This document shows, one piece after another, positions 35,132 through 43,779 of a stretch of DNA of 64,000 nucleotides (within the stretch, counting starts at the first letter, position 1; every line of letters starts with the position of its first letter). The notes beneath the pieces were generated by a model that searched no databases, was not told the origin of the DNA, and saw only the letters and a list, made by a program, of their open reading frames with translations. The DNA is from an uncultured Dorea sp. (GTDB lineage Bacteria; Bacillota; Clostridia; Lachnospirales; Lachnospiraceae): contig CAJTOH010000004.1 in the NCBI GenBank assembly GCA_910577685.1, positions 1-64,000 of the forward strand, in the 5' to 3' direction. The position numbers were made by a program, and so were the translations under genes.

Positions 35132-36202
35132 ATGAAGATGAGAAAATACTGGTATCGGAGAATCCTGATCATAATTGTAACGTTTCTGGCCGCCGTGGGA
35201 GGCGGCTATTATCTGATCGAATATCAGCAGAGCAGGCTTGAGGCGGAGGTCAACGCCGCTACGTCCTCAGAGAATATGGTTATTCCCGGCGGCATGCCCA
35301 TCGGAATCTATCTGGAGACGGAAGGAGTAATGGTACTGGGTACGGATTCTATTACCGCGCAGGACGGTATGGACTACGAGCCTGCGGCAAACCTTGTGAA
35401 AGCGGGAGACTATATCGTCGCCCTGAACGAGCAGGAAATCCATGACAAATCCGATCTTGTGGAGACGGTAAAGGATCTGGGAGACGAGGATATTATTCTG
35501 CGGGTGCGCAGGCAGGAACAGTATATGAATATCAGGATGAAGCCGGTGCGGTTAAATGCCAGAGAATGTAAGCTTGGGATCTGGGTCAGGGATAACGCCC
35601 AGGGGCTTGGGACGGTGACGTTCCTGAACACGAACAGCCGGTTCGGCGCATTGGGACACGGCATCCATGACGTAGATACCAGCGAGCTGCTTGAGATTCA
35701 CAACGGCAGAGTTTACGAGACCAGCATACGCGACATCCAGAAGGGGGAAGACGGTACCCCCGGCGGAATGGAAGGAATTATCGTCTACAACAACTATAAT
35801 GTTCTTGGAAAAATCACCAGTAATACGGACTGCGGGATCTTCGGTACGATTGACAGGATCGACGCCCTTTTTGCGGATCAGACGCCTATGGAAACGGCGG
35901 TCAAAGACGAGATCACGGAGGGACCCGCGACCATTCGCTGCGCCGTGGAGGGAACCGTAAAAGATTATCGGATCCGTGTTACAAAAATCGACAAAAATAC
36001 AAGTGAAGTCAACAAAGGGATCGTGATTGAAGTAACGGACGACAGACTGCTTTCCGTGACCGGCGGAATCGTGCAGGGCATGAGCGGAAGCCCCATTATC
36101 CAGAACGGAAAGCTCATCGGCGCCGTGACCCATGTGTTCGTCCATGACGCCACCAAGGGATATGGCATATTTATAGAGGATATGATGGAAAATGTCGAAT
36201 AG
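35132..36202 (+). CDS. spoIVB: SpoIVB serine peptidase (stage IV sporulation protein B)
   Basis: 356-aa S55-family serine protease that signals from forespore to mother cell by triggering pro-sigma-K processing. It has an N-terminal signal/membrane segment (residues about 8-24), a PDZ domain (about 50-135) and an SA-clan peptidase domain with HGIHD (His near 176) and the nucleophile motif GMSGSP (Ser near 318). It is between recN and spo0A, the conserved order. The ATG at 35132 (or 35138) has GAGG upstream. Confidence 0.95.
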   Translation: MKMRKYWYRRILIIIVTFLAAVGGGYYLIEYQQSRLEAEVNAATSSENMVIPGGMPIGIYLETEGVMVLGTDSITAQDGMDYEPAANLVKAGDYIVALNEQEIHDKSDLVETVKDLGDEDIILRVRRQEQYMNIRMKPVRLNARECKLGIWVRDNAQGLGTVTFLNTNSRFGALGHGIHDVDTSELLEIHNGRVYETSIRDIQKGEDGTPGGMEGIIVYNNYNVLGKITSNTDCGIFGTIDRIDALFADQTPMETAVKDEITEGPATIRCAVEGTVKDYRIRVTKIDKNTSEVNKGIVIEVTDDRLLSVTGGIVQGMSGSPIIQNGKLIGAVTHVFVHDATKGYGIFIEDMMENVE

Positions 36203-36300
36203 TTAAAAAATTGTCGATAACCGCTGTCGATAAATGTAAAATTTTTACGAACGCTATTTCTTGTTTTTCCGCGTGCCAGACTTTATAATCAAACTCGACA
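36193..36300 (+). promoter_or_regulatory. spo0A control region with several Spo0A-box-like sites
   Basis: Spo0A-box-like heptamers (consensus TGTCGAA) occur at 36193-36199 (TGTCGAA, partly the end of spoIVB), 36212-36218 and 36225-36231 (both TGTCGAT), and reversed at 36294-36300 (CTCGACA, reverse complement TGTCGAG). A sigma-A promoter (36261-36289) lies between them. This fits autoregulation by Spo0A, as at the B. subtilis spo0A promoter. Confidence 0.6.
36261..36289 (+). promoter_or_regulatory. Sigma-A promoter of spo0A
   Basis: TTGTTT at 36261-36266 and TATAAT at 36284-36289 with a 17-nt spacer. No clear sigma-H pattern was found nearby. Confidence 0.65.
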
Positions 36301-36334
36301 GTTTTTGATGTTAAGAAAGGAGGCATTGCGTAAA

Positions 36335-37126
36335 ATGAGAGAGATAAACGTGGCTATAGCCGACGACAATGAAAGAATTCTGGATTTGCTTGGCGAAATC
36401 ATAAGCAATGACGAGGAATTAAAGCTGGTGGGAAAGGCGAACAACGGGGAGGACATGTATCATCTGATTAAGGAGAAACAGCCCGACGTCGTCCTGCTTG
36501 ATCTTATCATGCCTAAGATGGACGGCCTCAGCGTTATGGAAATGGTCAGCAATGACAAAGGACTTAAGAAACATCCTGATTTTATTGTAGTTACTGCAGT
36601 GGGCCAGGAACGAATTACAGAAGATGCCTTCAAAAAGGGTGCAAGCTATTACATCATGAAACCATTTAACAATGAGATGGTGCTTAACCGGATCAAACAT
36701 GCGAACCAGGTGATCCGGCATGAACTTAAACCTCAGGTTTCCCCGGGTACGGTTATAGATAACCGGCCCGAGCCGAATCTGGAGGGACGTGTGACGGATA
36801 TGATACACGAGATCGGGATACCGGCGCATATCAAGGGTTACCACTATCTCAGGGATGCGATCATCATGGCTGTGGAGGATATGGACGTACTCAACGCCAT
36901 TACGAAGGTCTTATATCCTACGGTGGCGAAAAAACATCAGACAACGGCAAGCCGGGTGGAGCGTGCAATCCGTCATGCCATAGAAGTAGCGTGGAGCAGA
37001 GGAAAACTAGATACATTGGACGACCTGTTCGGATACACGGTCAGCAACGGAAAAGGAAAGCCGACGAACTCGGAATTCATCGCGTTGATTGCGGATACGA
37101 TAAGATTAGAATATAAAAATAGATAA
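36335..37126 (+). CDS. spo0A: Sporulation master regulator Spo0A
   Basis: 263-aa response regulator. The receiver domain has the acidic pair Asp10/Asp11 and the phosphorylated aspartate 56 in VVLLDLIMPKMDG, with a lysine in IMKPF. The C-terminal Spo0A DNA-binding domain includes HEIGIPAHIKGYHYLRDAI and the recognition region TTASRVERAIRHAIEVAWSRG. The start ATG at 36335 is 11 bases after AGGAGG; upstream alternatives are poorly spaced. It gates entry to sporulation in this organism. Confidence 0.97.
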   Translation: MREINVAIADDNERILDLLGEIISNDEELKLVGKANNGEDMYHLIKEKQPDVVLLDLIMPKMDGLSVMEMVSNDKGLKKHPDFIVVTAVGQERITEDAFKKGASYYIMKPFNNEMVLNRIKHANQVIRHELKPQVSPGTVIDNRPEPNLEGRVTDMIHEIGIPAHIKGYHYLRDAIIMAVEDMDVLNAITKVLYPTVAKKHQTTASRVERAIRHAIEVAWSRGKLDTLDDLFGYTVSNGKGKPTNSEFIALIADTIRLEYKNR

Positions 37127-37130
37127 ATAC

Positions 37131-37159
37131 TTTTCTTCTGGGCAAAAGTAGGGTATAAT
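37131..37159 (+). promoter_or_regulatory. Probable glgA promoter
   Basis: A clear -10 TATAAT at 37154-37159; the -35 at 37131-37136 (TTTTCT) is weak. Spacer 17 nt. Confidence 0.4.
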
Positions 37160-37193
37160 AGGGATATATATGTGAGGTTTGGAGGAAAAGAGT

Positions 37194-38630
37194 ATGAAAA
37201 AAATACTATTTGCAGCATCAGAATCAGTACCATTTATCAAGACAGGAGGGCTTGCGGATGTTGTCGGTTCTCTGCCGAAATACTTTGATAAGGAGAAATA
37301 CGATGTCCGCGTCATGCTGCCGAAGTATATGTGCATGAAGGAAGAATGGAAAGAAAAACTGGCCTACCATACGCATTTCTATATGGATCTGAACTGGAGG
37401 AAGCAGTATGTAGGCGTACTGACATACGAACACGAAGGAATTACATTCTACTTTATAGATAACGAGTATTACTTCAACGGTTTTGCTCCCTACGGAGATA
37501 TGTACGCTGATATCGAGAAATTCGCGTTCTTCTCCAAGGCTGTCCTGAGCGCTCTGCCTGTGATTGATTTCCGTCCGGATATCATCCACTGTCACGACTG
37601 GCAGACAGGATTGATCCCGATCTATCTGGATAACTTCAGATTCGGGACCGAGTATTATCGGGGAATTAAGACGATCATGACCATACATAACCTGAAGTTC
37701 CAGGGAACATGGGATACGAAGAGGGTACGGGACATTACGGGGCTGCCGCAGTATTATTTTGTACCGGACAAGCTGGAAGCCTATAAGGATGCGAATTACT
37801 TAAAGGGCGGTATCGTCTATGCCGACCGGGTTACCACGGTAAGTAATTCCTATGCTGAGGAGATTAAGATGCCGTTCTACGGCGAGAAGCTTGACGGCCT
37901 TATGAATGCGAAGGCGAACTGCCTGTCAGGTATCGTCAACGGCATTGACTATGACGACTATAATCCTGCGACGGATCCCCATATTGAGAAGAATTATGAC
38001 ATCGATAATTTCCGCAAGGAGAAGGTGAAGAACAAACTGGCATTGCAAAAAGAGCTGAATCTGGCGCAGGATTCACATACGATGATGATCGGAATCGTAT
38101 CCAGACTGACGGATCAGAAAGGCTTCGACCTTGTGGCGTATGTGATGGATGAACTTTGTCAGGACGCCATTCAGATTGTTGTGCTTGGTACGGGTGAGGA
38201 GAAGTATGAGAACATGTTCCGTCACTTTGAGTGGAAATACCAAGGCAAGGTGTCCGCTAATATCTATTACTCAGACCCTTTGTCACATAGAATCTACGCC
38301 TCTTGCGATGCATTCCTGATGCCGTCTCTGTTCGAGCCATGCGGGCTGAGCCAGCTCATGAGCTTAAGATACGGAACGCTTCCGATTGTCAGGGAGACGG
38401 GAGGACTTAAGGATACGGTAGAGCCGTACAATGAATTTGAGAAGAGAGGTACGGGCTTTAGCTTTTCCAACTATAATGCCCATGAGATGATGGCGACGGT
38501 CCGTTATGCGGAGCGGATTTACTACGACAGAAAACGCGACTGGAATAAGATGGTGGAACGTGCAATGGGGCAGGATTTCTCATGGGGTAATTCTGCGAAG
38601 CAGTATGAGGAGTTGTACGACAGCATGTAG
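37194..38630 (+). CDS. glgA: Glycogen synthase (ADP-glucose type)
   Basis: 478-aa GT5 glycosyltransferase that extends alpha-1,4-glucan from ADP-glucose. The N-terminal KTGGL motif (residues 16-20) is the ADP-glucose site, and VSRLTDQKGFDL and FEPCGLSQL mark the C-terminal domain. The ATG at 37194 has GGAGG upstream, so an in-frame TTG at 37179 is rejected. No other glycogen genes are next to it; it is apparently a monocistronic gene after spo0A. Confidence 0.95.
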   Translation: MKKILFAASESVPFIKTGGLADVVGSLPKYFDKEKYDVRVMLPKYMCMKEEWKEKLAYHTHFYMDLNWRKQYVGVLTYEHEGITFYFIDNEYYFNGFAPYGDMYADIEKFAFFSKAVLSALPVIDFRPDIIHCHDWQTGLIPIYLDNFRFGTEYYRGIKTIMTIHNLKFQGTWDTKRVRDITGLPQYYFVPDKLEAYKDANYLKGGIVYADRVTTVSNSYAEEIKMPFYGEKLDGLMNAKANCLSGIVNGIDYDDYNPATDPHIEKNYDIDNFRKEKVKNKLALQKELNLAQDSHTMMIGIVSRLTDQKGFDLVAYVMDELCQDAIQIVVLGTGEEKYENMFRHFEWKYQGKVSANIYYSDPLSHRIYASCDAFLMPSLFEPCGLSQLMSLRYGTLPIVRETGGLKDTVEPYNEFEKRGTGFSFSNYNAHEMMATVRYAERIYYDRKRDWNKMVERAMGQDFSWGNSAKQYEELYDSM

Positions 38631-38683
38631 GATATTTTGGACAGTAGGTTTACATTAGATTCATATTTAAAAGGAAAGATAAC

Positions 38684-39553
38684 ATGAAGATCCGAGACAT
38701 ACTTAAGAGTGAAGAACCGCATATTTCGTTTGAAGTGTTTCCGCCGAAGACGGACGCGGGGTATGACAGCGTACTTACCGCCACCAAAGCGATCGCAGCA
38801 TTGAGACCTTCTTTTATCAGCGTAACATACGGCGCAGGGGGCGGTACCAGTAAGAACACTGTCAGTATTGCTACGCAGATTAAGGACGATTTCGGTGTGA
38901 CGAGTTTGGCGCATTTAACCTGTGTATCTTCGACAAAGGAGGAGGTACACAGGGTTATAGACCAGTTGAAGGAGAACCAGATTGAGAATATTTTGGCGCT
39001 TAGAGGGGATATCCCGGCCCAGAGCGAATTCCCGCTGCCTAACAATTACCGTTATGCCAGCGAGCTGATTGAGGATATCCGTAGGCAGGGTGATTTCTGC
39101 ATCGGTGCCGCCTGTTACCCGGAAGGCCATGTAGAGACGGAGCATAAGAAGGACGACATCCGCAATCTAAAACACAAGGTTGAATGTGGGGTTGATTTTC
39201 TGACGACCCAGATGTTTTTCGACAACAATATTCTCTATAATTTCCTGTATCGGATTCGGGAGAAGGGGATTACGGTTCCGGTTCTTCCGGGAATCATGCC
39301 GGTAACCAACAAGAAGCAGATCGCAAGGATCGGCGGCTTGTCAGGAACGATCCTTCCGGAGAGGTTCCGTGCGATCGTAGACCGGTTCGGAGATAACCCC
39401 GCGGCGATGCAGCAGGCGGGAATTGCCTATGCCACAGATCAGATTATAGACCTGATCGCCAACGGTGTGAACCATATTCATGTATATTCCATGAATAAGC
39501 CGGAGGTCGCCGAAGCAATTATGCGGAACCTGTCAGAGATTATAGCAGTATAA
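38684..39553 (+). CDS. metF: Methylenetetrahydrofolate reductase [NAD(P)H]
   Basis: 289-aa flavin TIM-barrel enzyme reducing 5,10-methylene-THF to 5-methyl-THF. It begins HISFEVFPPKTDAG, and has LAHLTCVS, ILALRGDIP and VGVDFLTTQMFFDN-like segments (here CGVDFLTTQMFFDN). It is directly upstream of the MetH reactivation protein and metH, so the three supply the methyl group for methionine. Confidence 0.96.
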   Translation: MKIRDILKSEEPHISFEVFPPKTDAGYDSVLTATKAIAALRPSFISVTYGAGGGTSKNTVSIATQIKDDFGVTSLAHLTCVSSTKEEVHRVIDQLKENQIENILALRGDIPAQSEFPLPNNYRYASELIEDIRRQGDFCIGAACYPEGHVETEHKKDDIRNLKHKVECGVDFLTTQMFFDNNILYNFLYRIREKGITVPVLPGIMPVTNKKQIARIGGLSGTILPERFRAIVDRFGDNPAAMQQAGIAYATDQIIDLIANGVNHIHVYSMNKPEVAEAIMRNLSEIIAV

Positions 39554-39573
39554 GAGAACAAGAAGGAAAACGT

Positions 39574-40218
39574 ATGGATGTAAGAACAAAGGAGGCAGTT
39601 CGTTATCTGGGATATGGAAACCATGCGATAGATGATCGTATGCTTGCGCTGATCTCCAATTCTTTTCAGGAATTGGAGAAGGCTGCAGGCGGACGGATCG
39701 TTTATCGCATTTTTGACGTGTCTTTGGAAGCAAAGGACTGTCTGTCGATTGGAACATTAAAGATCAAGAGCAGAAACCTTTGGCGGAATCTGAAAAGCTG
39801 TGAAAAGGCATACATCCTTGGAGCAACTCTGGGAGTAGGCGTAGACTCATTGCTGCGCCGTTATTCCCTCACCGACATGGCAAGAGTCGTCATTCTTCAG
39901 GCATGCGCGGCGGCTATGCTGGAAGAATACTTGGACTGCTGTCAGGAAGAACTGCGCCGCGAGCAGGAAGAAGAGGGATACTTTCTAAGGCCGAGGTTTA
40001 GTCCCGGTTACGGCGATTTCTCCATCAAGCATCAGGAACAGATCCTTCGTATGCTGGACGCGCCCAAGAAGATCGGATTATCCCTGACCGACGGAAACAT
40101 GCTCACCCCGTCAAAATCCGTAACGGCAATTATCGGACTGAGCAGAATCAATATTCCCTGCCATGTACAGAGCTGCGAATCCTGCGAAAAAATAGACTGC
40201 AATTACCGCCGCATATAA
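39574..40218 (+). CDS. Stand-alone methionine synthase activation-domain protein
   Basis: 214-aa protein matching the C-terminal AdoMet-binding reactivation domain of cobalamin-dependent MetH. The conserved RFSPGYGDF and the C-terminal cysteine cluster HVQSCESCEKIDCNYR are visible. In E. coli this is fused to MetH; here it is a separate gene 11 bp before a MetH lacking it. It would reductively re-methylate Co(II)-cobalamin with SAM. The cysteine-rich tail could hold a metal site; untested. Confidence 0.88.
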   Translation: MDVRTKEAVRYLGYGNHAIDDRMLALISNSFQELEKAAGGRIVYRIFDVSLEAKDCLSIGTLKIKSRNLWRNLKSCEKAYILGATLGVGVDSLLRRYSLTDMARVVILQACAAAMLEEYLDCCQEELRREQEEEGYFLRPRFSPGYGDFSIKHQEQILRMLDAPKKIGLSLTDGNMLTPSKSVTAIIGLSRINIPCHVQSCESCEKIDCNYRRI

Positions 40219-40228
40219 GGAGCATCAT

Positions 40229-42625
40229 ATGATACGAACACATTTAGGAAAAGACCTGTTATATTTTGACGGAGGAATGGGTACGCTTCTCCAATCTAAG
40301 GGACTTAAGCCGGGAGAACTTCCCGAGACCTGGAATCTGACCCGCCCTGATGAGATCATCGACATTCACAGGCAATACTTCGAGGCAGGCAGCGATATTG
40401 TCCTGACCAATACCTTTGGCGCAAATGCTCTGAAATTCCACGACTCCCAATACCGGTTAAAGGAGATCATAAGAGCCGCCGTAGCTAACGCTAAGAAAGC
40501 GGCTTCGCTGGGTGTCTGCGACGGCAGGAAGACCTACGCTGCCCTCGACGTCGGGCCTACGGGTAAGCTTTTAAAACCTATGGGAGATCTGGGATTCGAA
40601 GAAGCCTATGAGGCTTTTCGCGAAGTCATGCGTTATGGGGAGGAAGCCGGGGCCGACCTCATCCATATAGAGACAATGAGCGATACCTATGAAGTGAAAG
40701 CCGCCATATTGGCAGCGAAGGAGAACACGAAGCTTCCGGTCACCGTAACTATGATTTTTGATGAAAAAGGGAAATTACTGACAGGCGGAGATGTGCCTGC
40801 AGTTGTGGCGATGTTGGAAGGGCTTCGTGTGGACGCCCTGGGACTGAACTGCGGGCTGGGGCCAAAACAGATGCTTTCGGTGTTGAAAGAGGTTATGGAG
40901 TACGCTTCGATCCCTGTGATTGTCAAACCAAACGCAGGGCTTCCCAAACAGCGGAAGGGGGAAGTGTACTATGATGTAGAGCCTGACGAGTTTGCAGAGA
41001 CGATGGAAGAGATTCTGGATCTTGGCGCAAGCGCCATCGGCGGCTGCTGCGGAACCACGCCGGATCATATCCGGGCCATGGTGCAAAGGGCGGGAAGAAG
41101 ACGCCCGCGGCCTTTGACGGAAAAAGGGGACACCATTGTATCCTCCTATGGAAGGGCCGTGGTTTTGAACCGAAAGCCTGTAATCATAGGCGAGAGGATC
41201 AATCCCACAGGTAAAAAGAAGTTTAAGCAGGCATTAAAAGAACATGATATAGACTATATTTTAAGAGAAGGCGTTGCGCAGCAGGACAAGGGCGCGCATA
41301 TTCTGGACGTAAACGTAGGGCTTCCGGATATTGACGAGGTATCCATGATGCAGGAAGCCGTGACCCGGCTTCAAAGCGTAACCAGCCTTCCGCTGCAGAT
41401 TGATACTGTGGACATTCAGGCAATGGAGAGCGCTATGCGTATCTATAACGGCAAGCCGATGATTAATTCTGTAAACGGCAAGCAGGAATCCATGGATGCC
41501 GTATTCCCGCTGATACAAAAATACGGCGGCGTGGTTGTCGCCCTTACCATTGATGAAGACGGGATTCCGGAAACCGCACAAGGGCGGCTTTTGGTTGCTG
41601 GAAAGATCATAAAAGAAGCGGCAAAATACGGAATCCCAAAGAAGGATATCGTGGTAGACGTTCTTGCCATGACCATAAGCTCCGAGCCGGAGGGGGCCAA
41701 GATTACGCTTGACGCATTGAAAAGAGTCCGTGAAGCCTACGGCGTGTGTACCGTCTTGGGAGTATCCAACATTTCCTTCGGCCTTCCCTGCCGCCCTGTG
41801 ATTAACGCCAATTTCTATACCATGGCATTATTAAACGGATTGAGCGCAGGGATTGTCAACCCTTCCAGCGAGGATATGATGCGTTCCTACGATTCCTACT
41901 GCGCCCTTATGAACTATGACCAAAACTGCGAATCCTATATCCGCAAATACGGCTCTGTACCGGCAGAAGCTTTAAAGAAGCCTTCGGGGGATCTGGTTCT
42001 TACTTTGAGGGAGGCTATTGAAAAAGGCCTGAAGGAGGAGGCGCACCATGGAGCGGCAGAGCTTTTGCAGACCTTACCGCCCCTTGAGATTATCAATCAT
42101 CACATGATTCCGGCGCTTGACAGCGTGGGAAAGGGATTCGAGAAGGGAACCGTATTTTTACCCCAGCTTCTCATGAGCGCGGACGCCGCCAAGATTGCAT
42201 TCGCCGTGCTTAAGGATTCTCTGGCGAAGAACGGGGGCGAGGCAGGAAAGAAGCACAAGGTCATCCTTGCCACGGTTAAAGGGGATATCCATGATATCGG
42301 GAAAAATATCGTGAAGGTATTGCTTGAGAATTACAGCTTCGACGTCGTCGATCTGGGAAAGGATGTTTCTCCGGAGGCCATTGCGGAATGTGCCGTAAAG
42401 CAGGACGTCCGTCTGGTGGGACTGAGCGCCTTAATGACCACGACGGTCGTAAGCATGGAGGACACCATAAAGCTGCTGAGAGAGAAGAAACCGGACTGCA
42501 GGGTTATGGTGGGCGGAGCGGTACTGACCCAAGAGTATGCAGACATGATCGGGGCCGATTTCTACGGAAAAGACGCGATGCAGTCTGTCTACTATGCCCA
42601 GAGAATATTTGCAGAACAGGATTAA
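40229..42625 (+). CDS. metH: Cobalamin-dependent methionine synthase, short form
   Basis: 798-aa MetH with homocysteine-binding TIM barrel (about 1-300, zinc cysteines in GLNCG and GGCCGTTPDHI), folate-binding barrel (about 310-570, GERINPTGKK), cobalamin cap helices and Rossmann-type B12 domain with DIHDIG (about residue 686). It stops after the B12 domain; the usual C-terminal activation domain is missing and provided by the gene upstream. No B12 riboswitch is seen close to metF. Confidence 0.96.
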   Translation: MIRTHLGKDLLYFDGGMGTLLQSKGLKPGELPETWNLTRPDEIIDIHRQYFEAGSDIVLTNTFGANALKFHDSQYRLKEIIRAAVANAKKAASLGVCDGRKTYAALDVGPTGKLLKPMGDLGFEEAYEAFREVMRYGEEAGADLIHIETMSDTYEVKAAILAAKENTKLPVTVTMIFDEKGKLLTGGDVPAVVAMLEGLRVDALGLNCGLGPKQMLSVLKEVMEYASIPVIVKPNAGLPKQRKGEVYYDVEPDEFAETMEEILDLGASAIGGCCGTTPDHIRAMVQRAGRRRPRPLTEKGDTIVSSYGRAVVLNRKPVIIGERINPTGKKKFKQALKEHDIDYILREGVAQQDKGAHILDVNVGLPDIDEVSMMQEAVTRLQSVTSLPLQIDTVDIQAMESAMRIYNGKPMINSVNGKQESMDAVFPLIQKYGGVVVALTIDEDGIPETAQGRLLVAGKIIKEAAKYGIPKKDIVVDVLAMTISSEPEGAKITLDALKRVREAYGVCTVLGVSNISFGLPCRPVINANFYTMALLNGLSAGIVNPSSEDMMRSYDSYCALMNYDQNCESYIRKYGSVPAEALKKPSGDLVLTLREAIEKGLKEEAHHGAAELLQTLPPLEIINHHMIPALDSVGKGFEKGTVFLPQLLMSADAAKIAFAVLKDSLAKNGGEAGKKHKVILATVKGDIHDIGKNIVKVLLENYSFDVVDLGKDVSPEAIAECAVKQDVRLVGLSALMTTTVVSMEDTIKLLREKKPDCRVMVGGAVLTQEYADMIGADFYGKDAMQSVYYAQRIFAEQD

Positions 42626-42649
42626 TCAAGAAGGAAAGGAAGAAAAAAT

Positions 42650-43657
42650 ATGTCTTTAATATTGCCAGAAAATTATGACCCGCGGCTTAGCGTGCGGCAG
42701 ACGCAGGAGGCCATCAAGTATATCCGCGATACTTTCCAGAAGGAATTCGGAAAAGAGATGAATCTGGAAAGAATTTCCGCACCTCTTTTTGTGGAAAAGA
42801 GCAGCGGCTTAAACGACGACCTGAACGGCGTGGAACGTCCGGTACGGTTCGACATCGCAGGAATCCCGAACGAGACGGTAGAAGTGGTGCACTCCCTTGC
42901 CAAGTGGAAGCGTATGGCCCTGCATGAGTACGGTTTCCGGCCGGGGGAGGGCTTGTACACGAACATGAATGCCATCCGCCGGGACGAGGAGCTTGATAAT
43001 CTCCATTCCTGTTATGTGGATCAGTGGGACTGGGAGAAGGTGATTACGAAAGAAGAACGGACGGAAGAGACGTTAAAGGAGACCGTGCGTAATATTTTCA
43101 AGATCATTAAACACATGCAGCACGAGGTTTGGTACAAATATCCGGACGCAGCTAAGAAACTTCCGGGGGATGTGACTTTCATTACTTCCCAGGAATTGGA
43201 GGACCGTTACCCAAATCATACGCCCAAAGAGCGGGAAAATCTTATCACAAAAGAATACGGCTGTGTATTTGTGATGAAGATCGGGGATAAACTGGCAAGC
43301 GGCAAGCCTCACGACGGGCGCGCCCCCGACTACGACGACTGGCAGCTAAACGGGGATATTCTGTTCTGGTTTGAGCACCTTAAAAGCGCGCTGGAGATCT
43401 CCAGCATGGGGATCCGCGTAGATGAGAAATCGCTGGAGGAGCAGCTAAAGAAAGCCGGCTGTGAAGATCGTAAAAATCTTCCGTATCATCGGATGCTGCT
43501 TAACGGGGAACTTCCTTATACCATAGGCGGCGGAATCGGGCAGTCAAGGCTGTGCATGCTCCTTTTGGACCGCGCCCATGTAGGCGAAGTACAGGCAAGC
43601 CTCTGGCCTGACGAAATGCGCGCCGCATGTAAAAAGCATAATATTTTTCTTTTGTAA
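42650..43657 (+). CDS. asnA: Aspartate-ammonia ligase (AsnA)
   Basis: 335-aa AsnA-type asparagine synthetase, related to class II aminoacyl-tRNA synthetases. Conserved elements are RLSVRQTQEAIKYI, RDEELDNLHSCYVDQWDWEK, and GGGIGQSRLCMLLLDRAHVGEVQ. It uses ammonia rather than glutamine. It starts 24 bp after metH with AAGGAAG upstream. Confidence 0.95.
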   Translation: MSLILPENYDPRLSVRQTQEAIKYIRDTFQKEFGKEMNLERISAPLFVEKSSGLNDDLNGVERPVRFDIAGIPNETVEVVHSLAKWKRMALHEYGFRPGEGLYTNMNAIRRDEELDNLHSCYVDQWDWEKVITKEERTEETLKETVRNIFKIIKHMQHEVWYKYPDAAKKLPGDVTFITSQELEDRYPNHTPKERENLITKEYGCVFVMKIGDKLASGKPHDGRAPDYDDWQLNGDILFWFEHLKSALEISSMGIRVDEKSLEEQLKKAGCEDRKNLPYHRMLLNGELPYTIGGGIGQSRLCMLLLDRAHVGEVQASLWPDEMRAACKKHNIFLL

Positions 43658-43699
43658 GAATGTGAGGGAATTGTTTCGGATATTAAACATTGGTATTGG

Positions 43700-43728
43700 T
43701 TGACAATTATTTAACAATCAAGTATAGT
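43700..43728 (+). promoter_or_regulatory. Sigma-A promoter of the hydrogenase gene
   Basis: TTGACA at 43700-43705 and TATAGT at 43723-43728 with a 17-nt spacer. Confidence 0.8.
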
Positions 43729-43779
43729 TATATTTAGTAAATAATAAATCTATATATCATTTTAGGAGGAATTGTTCGC

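Noticed and set aside
38631..38683. SAM or cobalamin riboswitch before metF
   Set aside because: The gap is 53 bp with no fold or conserved box.
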